From Pandoraea horticolens (GTDB taxonomy: Bacteria; Pseudomonadota; Gammaproteobacteria; Burkholderiales; Burkholderiaceae), in NCBI RefSeq assembly GCF_902459555.1, contig NZ_CABPSM010000022.1, positions 1 through 64,000 on the forward strand: 64,000 nucleotides of DNA. The letters are read 5' to 3'. Under the pieces are notes generated by a model, which saw only the letters and a list, made by a program, of their open reading frames with translations, had not been told where the DNA came from and searched no databases. Each line of letters begins with the position of its first letter. The first letter of the stretch is position 1. Shown here piece by piece: positions 34,126-43,357 of this stretch. The translations under genes were made by a program, and so were the position numbers.

Positions 34126-35514
34126 ATGAGCACGCTCACGCAATCGTTGAAAAGTGGCAACTGGCGCGCGCTGGTTGCGTGTTTTCTCTACTTCGACACG
34201 GGTTTCACCGTCTGGGTGATGCTCGGGCCTCTGGCCCCGTTCATCGGTAAAGACATCGCGATGACGCCCGCGCAAACCGGTTTTCTCGTGGCCGTGCCGG
34301 TGTTGGGGGCCGCCATTCTGCGCGTCACGCTGGGCAATCTTTATCAGGCCTTCGATGGCCGCAAGATCGCGTTGATGGGACTCGCGCTCTCGGCCATTCC
34401 GTCTGTGGTTTTGCTGCTCATGCCGGGCACGCCGTCGTACACACTGCTGCTGGTGCTCGGTGTGCTCCTCGGCATTGGCGGGGCGAGCTTCGCCGTAGCG
34501 TTGCCGATGGCAGGCAGCAACTATCCGCCGAAGGTGCAGGGGCTGGTGCTCGGTCTCGCTGCGGCGGGCAACATCGGCGCGGTGCTCGATGGCTTCATGT
34601 TCCCCGGACTGGCCGAGCACTACGGGTGGGCGCACGCGGCGGGCGCCGCACTGCCGTTGCTCGGCCTCGCTGCGTTGGCGCTGGTGTTCTGGGCGAAGGA
34701 TCAGGGTGTGAAATCGGGCAGTGCACCGCGCGCGTTCACGAGCTTCATCATCAGCGTGTTCGGTCTCGTTGCACTCGTGCTGTGCGTGCATGCGGGCGCT
34801 TTCGGTGAAGGTAAGGCCGGTGTGCTGTTGCTGCCGGTGCTGGGCGCGCTGCTCGCGATTGCCGTGCTGCCGCGTCATTATCGCGGCGTGCTGGCCGAGC
34901 GCGACACGTGGGTCATCATGCTGGTCTACAGCATCACGTTCGGTGGTTTCGTCGGCATGTCGTCGTATGTCACCACGTTGCTTATCTCGTTGTACGGCAT
35001 GCCGCGTATCGAAGCGGGTCTGTTCATGTCGCTGCTCGCGTTTCTCGGCGCGCTGGTACGTCCCATCGGCGGTTTGGTCGCCGACAAGATTTCCGGTGTG
35101 CGCGCACTCGTGCTGCTGCTCGCGGCGATTTCGGCCATCGACCTGATCTTCGCCGCGTGGATGCCTCCGCAAGGTGCCGGTATCACACTACTCGTGCTGG
35201 TCTACGTGTGCTTCGGTCTTGGCAACGGCGCGACGTTCCAGCTCGTGCCGCAACGCTGGCAAGGCAAGACGGGCCTCATGTCGGGCATCATCGGTGCTGC
35301 CGGCGGCATCGGCGGCTTCTATCTGCCGGTGATCATGGGCATCGCGAAGGAGTCGACGGGCAGCTATCAGATGGGCTTTGCCACGTTCGGTGCATTGGCG
35401 GCGCTTGCGTTCGTGCTGGTTGTTGCCCTGCGCACGCACTGGATGTCGTGGGCACTGCCGAAGGAAGTGGCTGGCGGTGCGGTTCTCGCCGGTGGCGTGG
35501 CGCACGTCGAGTAA
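34126..35514 (+). CDS. MFS transporter, NarK nitrate/nitrite-porter-like
   Basis: 462-aa major facilitator protein with about 12 TM helices. N-terminal FLYFDTGFTVWVMLGPLAPFIGKD and the mid-protein GGFVGMSSYVTTLLISLYGM segment match NarK/NasA nitrate-nitrite porters; GNGATFQLVPQRWQGKTGLMSGIIGAAGGIGGFYLP near residue 370 resembles the nitrate-signature motif of TM11. No nitrate or nitrite reductase genes are adjacent, so whether it imports nitrate or exchanges nitrite is open. GAGGG precedes the ATG. Its leader contains a probable attenuator; a terminator follows at 35535-35574. Confidence 0.85.
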   Translation: MSTLTQSLKSGNWRALVACFLYFDTGFTVWVMLGPLAPFIGKDIAMTPAQTGFLVAVPVLGAAILRVTLGNLYQAFDGRKIALMGLALSAIPSVVLLLMPGTPSYTLLLVLGVLLGIGGASFAVALPMAGSNYPPKVQGLVLGLAAAGNIGAVLDGFMFPGLAEHYGWAHAAGAALPLLGLAALALVFWAKDQGVKSGSAPRAFTSFIISVFGLVALVLCVHAGAFGEGKAGVLLLPVLGALLAIAVLPRHYRGVLAERDTWVIMLVYSITFGGFVGMSSYVTTLLISLYGMPRIEAGLFMSLLAFLGALVRPIGGLVADKISGVRALVLLLAAISAIDLIFAAWMPPQGAGITLLVLVYVCFGLGNGATFQLVPQRWQGKTGLMSGIIGAAGGIGGFYLPVIMGIAKESTGSYQMGFATFGALAALAFVLVVALRTHWMSWALPKEVAGGAVLAGGVAHVE

Positions 35515-35534
35515 GCCAAGCGCGCTTGTTCCGC

Positions 35535-35574
35535 ACGGCCCGTCGATGCTTCGGCACGGCGGGCCGTTTTGTTT
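35535..35574 (+). terminator. Intrinsic terminator of the transporter gene
   Basis: Eight-base arms ACGGCCCG (35535-35542) and CGGGCCGT (35560-35567) enclosing a 17-nt loop that can pair further, then TTTTGTTT. Confidence 0.8.
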
Positions 35575-35630
35575 CCCCGCAACGCATCGCATAGACTGTC
35601 GGGCAAGATCGTATTCCCGCAGGAGACACC

Positions 35631-36593
35631 ATGCGTCTGGGCGTTCCCAGCCTCTCGGCGTTGCAGGCCTTCGAGGCCAGCGCCCGTCATCAGAATTTCG
35701 CGCAGGCCGCACAGGAGCTTGCGCTCACGCATGGCGCCGTCTGCAAACGCGTCGGCGAACTCGAGAAGCATCTCGGCGTGGCGTTGTTCGAGCGCGTGAA
35801 GCAACGGCTGGTCCTGACACCGGCCGGTGCGGAGTACGCCAAGCGCATTCGCGTGCATCTCGACCAGATTCGACGCGACACGCTCGACGTCGTCCAGCAA
35901 GGGCGGGAGACGGCGTTGGAAATTGCCGTCGGCGTGACATTCGCCGCGCAATGGCTGATTCCACGACTGGACGATTTCTACGCGAACACACGCGACGTTC
36001 GCCTTCACATTCTCGGGCGCGATCAACCGGTGTTTTTTGAAGACTCCGCGTTCGACGCCGCGATCTACTTCAGCACGCGGCTATGGCCCGGCATGCCGGG
36101 TACCGCGCTCATTACCGACGATTCGCTCGTGCTTGTCGCGGCACCCCGTCTGCTGGAGGGGCGGGCGTCGCTCTCGCTGGAACAGATCGGCGCATTGTCG
36201 TGGATCTGCCCGCGCGACCTGCCGCGCGTGTGGGACGACTGGCTCGCGTCGCTGGGCGTGCACGACGCGTCTGCCGTCGGGCAGGACGTCAAACCCCTGC
36301 GCAGCGCGCAGCGTTACGACATGTTCATCATGGCGATCAACGCGGCGGCGGCGGGGCTTGGCATTGCCTTGCTGCCGCGCGTGCTGATCGAGCGCGAACT
36401 GGCCAGCGGCACGCTGGTGCAGGCGCATCCGCATACGCTCGCCAATCCGCAGACCATCTACTTCTCCTATCCGGCGCAGCGCCGCGACTGGGCGCCGTTG
36501 CGTCAGTTCGACGCCTGGCTGCATCAGGCGGTCGAGACTTATCGGGCAGACAGTGCCGACAGATCGGGGTTTTCGCGCAGCACCTGTTCGTAG
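35631..36593 (+). CDS. LysR-family regulator, GcvA-like
   Basis: 320-aa LTTR beginning VPSLSALQAFEASARHQNFAQAAQELALTHGAVCKRVGELEKHLG, the GcvA/AmpR-subgroup start, with HTH at about 20-45 and an effector domain at about 95-300. Its C-terminus overlaps the convergent class II aldolase gene by 55 nt; the last residues (DRSGFSRSTCS) look like read-in to the next stop, so the true end may have drifted. Target unknown; the aldolase/PEP-mutase pair next door is a candidate. Confidence 0.87.
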   Translation: MRLGVPSLSALQAFEASARHQNFAQAAQELALTHGAVCKRVGELEKHLGVALFERVKQRLVLTPAGAEYAKRIRVHLDQIRRDTLDVVQQGRETALEIAVGVTFAAQWLIPRLDDFYANTRDVRLHILGRDQPVFFEDSAFDAAIYFSTRLWPGMPGTALITDDSLVLVAAPRLLEGRASLSLEQIGALSWICPRDLPRVWDDWLASLGVHDASAVGQDVKPLRSAQRYDMFIMAINAAAAGLGIALLPRVLIERELASGTLVQAHPHTLANPQTIYFSYPAQRRDWAPLRQFDAWLHQAVETYRADSADRSGFSRSTCS

Positions 36594-37345
36594 AGGCCCT
36601 GATAACCCAGCCATGCCACGTAGTCGGAGCCGAGCAGACGATACACCTCGCGGGCTTCGCTATCGGAGAGCACTTCGAGTGGGCCGGCGGCCTCGGCGAG
36701 CAACTGCACTTGCGCGCATCGCTCCATCGCGAGAAAGCGATAGGCCGCCGCGTCGACCGACGAACCCACCGTCAGCAACCCGTGATTGAGCAGCACGGCG
36801 GCGCGCTTGTGTCCCATCGTCTGAGCGATGCGACGGCCCTCGTCGGCACCGAGCACCAGCACGTCGCCGCGAAACAGCACGTGATCGTCGTAGAAGAGGC
36901 AGGCTTCCTGATTGATCGGGGCCAGCGGGCGTGTGCGTGCGGAGAAGGCGCGTCCGTGGGTCGTGTGCGTGTGCGCGGCCGCCGTCACATGGGGCAGGGT
37001 GGCGTGAATGCCGGCGTGAATCGCCATGGCTGCGGCATTGACCGGACCTTCACCCTGATGCAGGCCACCCGCCTCGTCGACGAGAATCAGATCGTCCGGA
37101 TGAATGGATGAGAAGTGCTGCGCGTAGCGATTGACCCAGAAGCGGTCTTGAAACTCGGGGTCGCGCACGGTGATGTGGCCGGCGATGCCCTCGGCGAGAC
37201 CGAAGCGCGCGAAGATCCGGAACGCCACCGCGAGACGCAGCTTCCGGTCGGCGCGTTCGTCCTCGACGTTATCGAACGCACGCGGCTTGGGCAGCGGTGC
37301 GCCAAGTGGCGTGGGAATGGTAAAAGCCTCGTGCGGCGTGTTCAT
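36539..37345 (-). CDS. Class II aldolase/adducin-family protein
   Basis: 268-aa protein of the fuculose-1-phosphate aldolase/adducin family. Zn-ligand pattern intact: HTHTTHGRAF (two His of the HxH pair at about 148-150) and a later His in LLNHGLLTVG (about 195). Acid residue in EGIAGHITVRDP. GGAG eight bases before ATG 37345 fixes the start; the frame upstream is unrelated. Members without linked sugar kinases are often of unknown substrate. Downstream of the PEP-mutase-like gene on the same strand (126 nt). Confidence 0.85.
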   Translation of the reverse strand: MNTPHEAFTIPTPLGAPLPKPRAFDNVEDERADRKLRLAVAFRIFARFGLAEGIAGHITVRDPEFQDRFWVNRYAQHFSSIHPDDLILVDEAGGLHQGEGPVNAAAMAIHAGIHATLPHVTAAAHTHTTHGRAFSARTRPLAPINQEACLFYDDHVLFRGDVLVLGADEGRRIAQTMGHKRAAVLLNHGLLTVGSSVDAAAYRFLAMERCAQVQLLAEAAGPLEVLSDSEAREVYRLLGSDYVAWLGYQGLYEQVLRENPDLSALSAR

Positions 37346-37471
37346 TGGGGCGCTCCATCGGGTGGGGATGCCGTGCATGCCGCGTCCGGAAGATGTCGTG
37401 GCGCGGCGCATCGGCTGACAGCGAATTGTCCGGGGACAGGCGCGCCACGTCTATCGACGAAAAGTCACTGG

Positions 37472-38353
37472 TCATGTACCTGCCGCGCCGGTTGCCGTCA
37501 TGCCCGGCGTATGGACAATCCCTGGGGATGGCTCGCCCGGCCGGAACAGTCCGTTGAGCGTCGCACCGCTGGCTGCGTCTTCGAAGCCGTCGAAGCGGCC
37601 TTCGGCAAGTGCCGTCGCCGCTCGAATGAAGCCGCCCCATGCGGCGCGGGCAAGGGCGCCGCCGACGCTCACGCGTCGCACCCCAAGGTCGGCCAGATCT
37701 TGCAACGTCAGCGGCGACGTCGCCCCGATCAGCACATTTACGGGTTTGGGCGCGACGGCCGCGACAACGGCCCGGATTTGCTCGACCGACTGAATACCCG
37801 GCGCATACAGGCAATCGGCACCCGCTTCGGCATAGGCTCGCAGGCGCGCGATGGTGTCGTCCAGATCGGGCACGCCGGCGAAGAAATTCTCCGCACGGCC
37901 AATGAGGAGCGTGTCGCCACCGGTCTCGTCGATGGCGCGGCGGGCGGCCTTCATGCGCGCGACGGCTTCGTCGAGCGGGAAGAGCGGCGCGTTGACGCTG
38001 CCGGTCGAGTCTTCGATCGACAACCCGGCAACGCCGGTTGCCACAGCCATCTTGACGCTCTGCGCCACGTCATCGGGCGTTTTGCCGAAGCCGCTTTCGA
38101 AGTCGGCGTTGACCGGCAGATCGGTGGCGTCGACCAGGGTTCGCAAATGTGCGAGTACCGTGTCGCGCGTCACGCCGTTGTCGGGATGCCCCGTCGACCA
38201 GGCAAACCCCGAACTGGTCGAGGCGATGGCCTTGAAGCCGGCGTGTTCGAGATACCGGGCGCTGCCGGCGTCCCACGGATTCGGGATCACAAAGCAACCG
38301 GCGAGGTGGAGTTTGCGAAAGGCGGCGCGTTTTTCTGCGGTGCTGTGTGGCAT
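37472..38353 (-). CDS. Isocitrate lyase/PEP mutase-family protein
   Basis: 293-aa TIM-barrel enzyme of the ICL/PEPM superfamily. FVIPNPWDAGSARYLEHAGFKAIASTSSG (about 20-48) and VNADFESGFG (metal-binding Asp/Glu, about 86-95) are clear, and IEDSTG follows. The KRCGH catalytic loop of methylisocitrate lyase is absent, so it does not duplicate PrpB; PEP mutase, phosphonopyruvate hydrolase or oxaloacetate decarboxylase-type activity is possible. AAGGAG seven bases before ATG 38353 sets the start. Confidence 0.86.
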   Translation of the reverse strand: MPHSTAEKRAAFRKLHLAGCFVIPNPWDAGSARYLEHAGFKAIASTSSGFAWSTGHPDNGVTRDTVLAHLRTLVDATDLPVNADFESGFGKTPDDVAQSVKMAVATGVAGLSIEDSTGSVNAPLFPLDEAVARMKAARRAIDETGGDTLLIGRAENFFAGVPDLDDTIARLRAYAEAGADCLYAPGIQSVEQIRAVVAAVAPKPVNVLIGATSPLTLQDLADLGVRRVSVGGALARAAWGGFIRAATALAEGRFDGFEDAASGATLNGLFRPGEPSPGIVHTPGMTATGAAGT

Positions 38354-38612
38354 GGCATGTCTCCTTGATGGGGGCGCAGTTCCTTGCACGCTGCGCGCGG
38401 AATTCACGATCATCGCGGTTTTGCGCGGGGCTCGCAAGGCAGGCCAGGGGCATGTGAGGCGTAAGTCGACTGCCAGACGTTTTTCGTATGTCGAACCGGG
38501 ATAGAGGGCTGCGCATTCGCTGTAACCGGCCGTAACAACCATTTTTTGCGGCAGCACGGGAATAAGCACGATTCAACTCGCGTTATGCAATCATCTCCAC
38601 TGTATTTTCAGG

Positions 38613-39254
38613 ATGTCCGACGTGAGTTCTTCACCTCCCCCAGTTTCTTCCGTGTCTGCACGCAAGCCCGGCATGACGTTGTATGAAGACGCCAGGTACA
38701 CCCGTGTGGCGATGCTGCTGCATTGGGCTGTCGCATTGCTGATGCTCGGCAACGTCGCCATCGGTCAGACAATCGCGTTGCTGTCCGATGCCACGCTCGA
38801 GAAGATCGACGTGCGCTTCTGGATCGATCTCCACAAGTCCATCGGCATCACCGTGCTGGGCTTCGCGATCCTGCGCATTCTGTGGCGTGCGACGCACCGT
38901 CCGCCGGCACTCTCGCAAGTCTTTGCTTCGTGGGAGCGTGCGGCCGCGCATCTGGTGCATTGGTTGCTGTATGTCGCCATCTTCGCGCTGCCGCTCTCGG
39001 GCTGGGCGCATGACTCGGCGTGGGTGGCGGCATCGACGCACCCATTGATGCTGTTCGGCAGCGTGCCGTTTCCACGCATGGATTTTCTGATGGCGATGAA
39101 CGATGCGAGCAAGGACTCCTGGCACGAACTGCTGGGCAACGTTCACACCTACTGTGCCTACAGCTTGTACGTGCTGCTGGCATTGCATATCGGCGGTGCG
39201 CTCAAGCATCAGTGGATCGATCGCCACCCGGTGCTCGGCCGGATGCTGCCATGA
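38613..39254 (+). CDS. Cytochrome b561-family membrane protein
   Basis: 213-aa di-heme b561-type cytochrome with four TM helices. Heme-ligand histidines in the usual places: MLLHWAVALLM (about 37), DLHKSIGITVLGFAILRI (about 74), HLVHWLLYVAIFALPLSGW (about 113-116) and LYVLLALHIGGALKHQW (about 192-199). Such proteins carry electrons across the inner membrane, for example from quinol to periplasmic acceptors or superoxide. Its stop overlaps the start of the glycosyltransferase by 4 nt (ATGA). Confidence 0.9.
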   Translation: MSDVSSSPPPVSSVSARKPGMTLYEDARYTRVAMLLHWAVALLMLGNVAIGQTIALLSDATLEKIDVRFWIDLHKSIGITVLGFAILRILWRATHRPPALSQVFASWERAAAHLVHWLLYVAIFALPLSGWAHDSAWVAASTHPLMLFGSVPFPRMDFLMAMNDASKDSWHELLGNVHTYCAYSLYVLLALHIGGALKHQWIDRHPVLGRMLP

Positions 39255-40756
39255 ACGCCGACATGACGATGAAAGCGTCGCGGCTCGACGCGGCACGCGA
39301 GGCGCACTCGCCGCGCTTCACGCTGCCGCCGACGCCGTTCGCGAGTTGGCTCGTGCATACCGGTGTGGCGGTGTTGTGGTGCCTGTTGTTCGCGCAGGCG
39401 TTCTTCCTCAAGGGGGTGTTCGCCTGGGGGACCGGGGTGGCCTACGTCGTATATGACACGGCGCTGCTCGCGTTCGTGTTCTGGCAGGCGTGGCGTCTGA
39501 TGCGTCCCGATCCCGAAGAGACAGCGGTCCTGGCGAGTCACGATGCCGCCAACGTTCGGTTGACGCTCGGCGTCGTGGTCGCGGCTCACAACGAGGCGGC
39601 AGCACTGCCGGTGACGTTGCGTGCGCTCATGGCGGGTCGCAAGGTGCCCGACGCCATTGTCATCGCCGACGACGGATCGCAGGATGGCACGGTCGCGCTG
39701 CTTACCGGCGAGTACGGTCTCACGGACCCCGGCCTGGGGGGCCTCAGCGCGCCGAGCCGCCGCGACTCGAATCTGCGATGGCTGCGCGTGCCGCACGGTG
39801 GCAAGGCGCGCGCACTCAACGCGGCGCTGGTCGGCATGGAGACGGACATCGTGATGACGGTCGATGCCGACACGTTGCTCGACGTCGGCGCGTGTGCCGC
39901 GATGCACGACGCGTTTGCGCGTCGCCCGAAGTTGGTGGCTGCGACCGGTGTGCTCACCCCGGTGTGCGGCAACACGGCGAGCGGGCGTGTGTTGCAGTTT
40001 TTCCAGACGTACGAGTACATCCGCAACTTCGTCTCGCGCTTTGCCTGGATGCGCGCAGACGGCCTGCTGCTGATCTCGGGGGCGTTTGGCTGTTTCCGCC
40101 GCAAGGCAGTGCTGGCCGTGGGCGGATTCGACCCGGCGTGCCTGGTCGAGGATTACGAACTGATCCATCGCCTGCGCCGTTATTCGGTCACGCATGGGCG
40201 AGGATGGGAGGTTCGCGTGGTGGGAGGTGCGCAGGCGATCACCGATGCGCCGGGCACGCTGACGAGTTTCCTGCGTCAACGCCGTCGTTGGTTTGCGGGG
40301 TTTCTCCAGACGCAATATTGGTATCGCGATATGGTCGGCAACGGCCGTTACGGCAATCTGGGACGTTGGATGCTGCCGGTGAAGGCGTTCGACGCGCTTC
40401 AGCCGATCTATGGTCTTACCGCTTTCGCGCTGCTCGTGACGTTCGTGTGCGAGGGGCATTACGGTGTGGTGCTGCCGGTGTCGGGCATCATCCTTGGCAA
40501 GATCGTGCTCGATCTCGGCTTTCATCTCTGGTCGGTACACGCCTATCGGCGCTGGACCGGGCACCGCACGGGCACGAGCCTCGGGCTGGCGTTTTTCGCA
40601 GCCGTGCTGGAGCCGTTTTCGTTCCAGTTGATGCGTCACGCGGGGGCGGCGCTGGGGTGGGGCCATTTCCTCACCGGACGCCAACGTTGGGGTGTTCAGG
40701 TGCGACGCGGTATTCTGTCGGGCGAGCGCGGGACGGAGGTGTCCCGCGACAGGTGA
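39251..40756 (+). CDS. Family 2 membrane glycosyltransferase
   Basis: 501-aa processive-type GT2. Two N-terminal TM helices (about 30-85), then the catalytic domain: VVAAHNEAAALPVTLRAL and ADDGSQDGT (about 115-145), Asp205-Ala-Asp207 (DADTLLD), acceptor-site ED at 300-301 and Gln343-Arg-Arg-Arg-Trp347 (QxxRW), followed by C-terminal TM helices (about 375-465). This is the layout of PgaC/BcsA/hyaluronan-synthase-like enzymes making extracellular polysaccharide, but no pga or bcs partner genes are present. ATG 39251 overlaps the b561 stop; the frame upstream is a shadow of b561. Confidence 0.9.
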   Translation: MNADMTMKASRLDAAREAHSPRFTLPPTPFASWLVHTGVAVLWCLLFAQAFFLKGVFAWGTGVAYVVYDTALLAFVFWQAWRLMRPDPEETAVLASHDAANVRLTLGVVVAAHNEAAALPVTLRALMAGRKVPDAIVIADDGSQDGTVALLTGEYGLTDPGLGGLSAPSRRDSNLRWLRVPHGGKARALNAALVGMETDIVMTVDADTLLDVGACAAMHDAFARRPKLVAATGVLTPVCGNTASGRVLQFFQTYEYIRNFVSRFAWMRADGLLLISGAFGCFRRKAVLAVGGFDPACLVEDYELIHRLRRYSVTHGRGWEVRVVGGAQAITDAPGTLTSFLRQRRRWFAGFLQTQYWYRDMVGNGRYGNLGRWMLPVKAFDALQPIYGLTAFALLVTFVCEGHYGVVLPVSGIILGKIVLDLGFHLWSVHAYRRWTGHRTGTSLGLAFFAAVLEPFSFQLMRHAGAALGWGHFLTGRQRWGVQVRRGILSGERGTEVSRDR

Positions 40757-40780
40757 CTTTCCGGCAGTGTTCTTTTTCCG

Positions 40781-41257
40781 ATGATTCGATCTTCGATGTG
40801 GTTGGCCATGGTGGGGGTGCTCGGCGGCGCGGTGAGTGCCGGGTGCAGTGCGCCTGAGCGCAGGCCGTCCGGCCCCGACTATGCGGCGCTGGGAGGCGCG
40901 GCTGAAGTGCGCGGCGACTGGGATGGCGCGCGACGGGCCTTCGGGCAGGCGGTACTGGTGGCCGATCAATCGGGCTGGCCGGCATCGCAACGCGCGGCCA
41001 TTCACTTCGACTTCGGCCGGGCGCTGGGTTCGCTCGGTCGCATGGAGGCGGCGCGCAAGGTGCCGTACGCATACGTCGAGCTACTCGACGATTACGCGTT
41101 GGCGTTGGGCGGCGCGGGCGATGCCGAAGCCGCCACCCGCATCATCGACCGTGCGGCGAAGATACGCGCCGGTCTGGCCGATGCGCCACCGGGGCAGGCG
41201 AGTTCGCGCACACCGTACGGCACGCATTGTGGCCAACTGGCGGCGGGGGCGCGATGA
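40781..41257 (+). CDS. Small lipoprotein with TPR-like repeat
   Basis: 158-aa lipoprotein: hydrophobic signal and lipobox VSAGC (Cys22). The mature part contains two helical, TPR-like units (YAALGGAAEVRGDWDGARRAFGQAV and AIHFDFGRALGSLGRMEAARK). No family name can be given. It lies 24 nt after the glycosyltransferase, so it may be part of that unit, and its stop overlaps the selenouridine synthase start by 4 nt. Confidence 0.75.
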   Translation: MIRSSMWLAMVGVLGGAVSAGCSAPERRPSGPDYAALGGAAEVRGDWDGARRAFGQAVLVADQSGWPASQRAAIHFDFGRALGSLGRMEAARKVPYAYVELLDDYALALGGAGDAEAATRIIDRAAKIRAGLADAPPGQASSRTPYGTHCGQLAAGAR

Positions 41258-42357
41258 ACTTCCTCCGCGTTCCTCTGGAAAGCGCCGGTGACTTCGACGA
41301 AATCATCGACGTTCGTACCCCGCTCGAATTCGCTGACGACCACATCCCCGGCGCCATCAATGCGCCGGTGCTCAGCAACGAGGAACGGGTGATCGTCGGC
41401 ACGATGTACAAGCAGGTGTCCCCGTTCGATGCCTCGCGCGTGGGCGCGGCCATGGTCGCGCGCAACATCGCCACCCATCTTGAGACGACTTTCGCCGACC
41501 GGCCGCGCAATTGGCGAGCGCTCGTCTATTGTTGGCGAGGCGGCATGCGTTCCGAATCGATGACCGTCATCATGAACAAGATCGGCTGGCGTGCACGCCA
41601 GCTCGAAGGCGGTTACAAGACCTACCGGCGTGATGTCGTGGCGTCGCTCGACGCGCTGCCGCCGACGCTCGATTACATCGTGCTGGCGGGGCACACGGGC
41701 AGCGGCAAGACTCGGCTGCTGCATGCGCTGGCCGAAGCAGGGGCACAGGCACTCGATCTCGAGGCGCTTGCCATGCATCGTGGTTCCGTGCTCGGCGCGA
41801 TGCCGGACGTGCCGCAGCCCTCGCAGAAATCGTTCGATACCTCGTTGATCGGCGCGTTGCGTGGTTTCGATCCCAAGCGGCCGGTGTTCGTCGAAGCGGA
41901 GAGCCGCCGGATCGGACGCATTACGCTGCCCGAGTCGCTGATGACTTCGCTGCGCGGCTCGACGGTCTGTGTCGAGGTGAGCGTTTCTCTCGAAGAGCGT
42001 GTCGATCTGTTGCTGCAGGAGTACGGCCATCTGTTGGCGTTGCCGGGCCACTTCCGCACACAACTGCTTCGGCTGGTGCCGCTTCACGGACGCGCTGTCA
42101 TCGATCAATGGCTTGCGATGTTCGATGCCGGACAGCAACGAGAACTCTCGGAAGCGCTCATCACCAGACATTACGATCCCGCGTATTCGCGAAGCGCTCG
42201 AAAGATGCTGCCGGGGCTGGCGACAGCCATCCCGTTCGGGTTCCATCCGGGGGCGCAAGACCTGCGCGGGCAGGCGCAGGCCTTGCTCGCACTCACTTCA
42301 CCAGCAGACAGATCCGGGTGCGCAACTGGGCCGGAGGCGTCGAGCGGGGATCGTTGA
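41254..42357 (+). CDS. selU: tRNA 2-selenouridine synthase
   Basis: 367-aa enzyme (MnmH/YbbB) replacing sulfur of 2-thiouridine at the tRNA wobble position by selenium via a geranylated intermediate. N-terminal rhodanese domain with active Cys93 (VYCWRGGMRS; E. coli Cys97) and C-terminal P-loop domain with Walker A GHTGSGKT at 146-153. Length matches E. coli SelU (364). Selenophosphate synthetase (selD), which it needs, is not in the window. ATG 41254 overlaps the preceding lipoprotein stop (ATGA). Its 3' end overlaps the convergent AraC gene by 65 nt. Confidence 0.93.
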   Translation: MNFLRVPLESAGDFDEIIDVRTPLEFADDHIPGAINAPVLSNEERVIVGTMYKQVSPFDASRVGAAMVARNIATHLETTFADRPRNWRALVYCWRGGMRSESMTVIMNKIGWRARQLEGGYKTYRRDVVASLDALPPTLDYIVLAGHTGSGKTRLLHALAEAGAQALDLEALAMHRGSVLGAMPDVPQPSQKSFDTSLIGALRGFDPKRPVFVEAESRRIGRITLPESLMTSLRGSTVCVEVSVSLEERVDLLLQEYGHLLALPGHFRTQLLRLVPLHGRAVIDQWLAMFDAGQQRELSEALITRHYDPAYSRSARKMLPGLATAIPFGFHPGAQDLRGQAQALLALTSPADRSGCATGPEASSGDR

Positions 42358-43126
42358 GATATTGCTCGAACATCGGGAAGTCGGCGGGCTCCAGGCCACT
42401 GTTCGGCAGCCATTCCGAAAAGAGCCACTGATAAGGCCGATTCATCTCGTTATACGGCCCGGTGTACGTCAATACAGCACAGCGCCCGGCGGGAATCTCG
42501 AAGCGTTCCAGATCCTTGCCGACATCGGCGTTAGCGGGCACGGACACGCCCGCTAATGAACGCAATTGTTCGACGGGTACCTGTTCGGGATCGTCGAGGT
42601 AGACCCCGAATCCGGTGGCGTCGGGGTGGGCCAGCCCGTGGGCCGATGCGAGCATGAATGCGCGCACGAACACGGAGCCGATTTCCTGATAGCTGCCGCT
42701 GTGCTTGAGCACGGCGAGGGTTGTGGCGGGGAACGACTCGACGGCGATCGGATACATGGTGAGCTCCTTGGGATCGATGGGTCCGGAGCGAGCGTCGCGG
42801 TAGCGTCCCGGCGGCATGCCGAAGAACGCGCCGAAGGCCCGGTTGAAGGCCGCATCCGACGCATAGCCGGCCCGCGACGCCACAACACGCATCGAATCCT
42901 CAGACCCGGCCAATGCCACGGCCGCACGATGCATGCGAATGCGCTGCATCGTGGCGTTCACCGTCTCACCGAGCAATGCGCGGTAGATCCGGTGAAAGTG
43001 ATACGGCGACAGACATGCCAACTCCGCGAGGTGGTACAGATCCGGCGTACTGTCCGGATGACTGGCAAGCCATGCCAGCACGGGCTCCATGCGTTGGGCA
43101 TATCGAAGACGGGTCTCGGGTTTCAT
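42293..43126 (-). CDS. AraC-type HTH regulator with GyrI-like effector domain
   Basis: 277-aa regulator. N-terminal AraC double HTH (about 1-112; LACLSPYHFHRIYRALLGETVNATMQRIRMHRAA and AGYASDAAFNRAFGAFFGMPPGRYR) followed by a GyrI/BmrR-like small-molecule-binding domain (about 118-277). This HTH-first order matches Rob/SoxS-like or YdeO-type multidrug-sensing regulators. AAGGAG before ATG 43126 sets the start; the longer frame is not conserved. No efflux gene lies next to it. Confidence 0.88.
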   Translation of the reverse strand: MKPETRLRYAQRMEPVLAWLASHPDSTPDLYHLAELACLSPYHFHRIYRALLGETVNATMQRIRMHRAAVALAGSEDSMRVVASRAGYASDAAFNRAFGAFFGMPPGRYRDARSGPIDPKELTMYPIAVESFPATTLAVLKHSGSYQEIGSVFVRAFMLASAHGLAHPDATGFGVYLDDPEQVPVEQLRSLAGVSVPANADVGKDLERFEIPAGRCAVLTYTGPYNEMNRPYQWLFSEWLPNSGLEPADFPMFEQYLNDPRSTPPAQLRTRICLLVK

Positions 43127-43357
43127 TTGCGCTCCTTGGACGCCAATGTATCGTCGGGCGATTTGCCGATTTTGCGATTTATGGGGTCGGGCTATCGGTG
43201 CCGGCCGATAGGGTAGCAAACGATGCGAGGGGACGCTAACCGCTCGCCGTGGAGTCGACTGCTGCGGGAACCCGTGAAGATCGTCGTAGAATGGCAGATC
43301 CTTCGCGCCGCCGGTTCCGAATCCACGCGCGATGTCACAACGTCAGGTGATCCAGCC

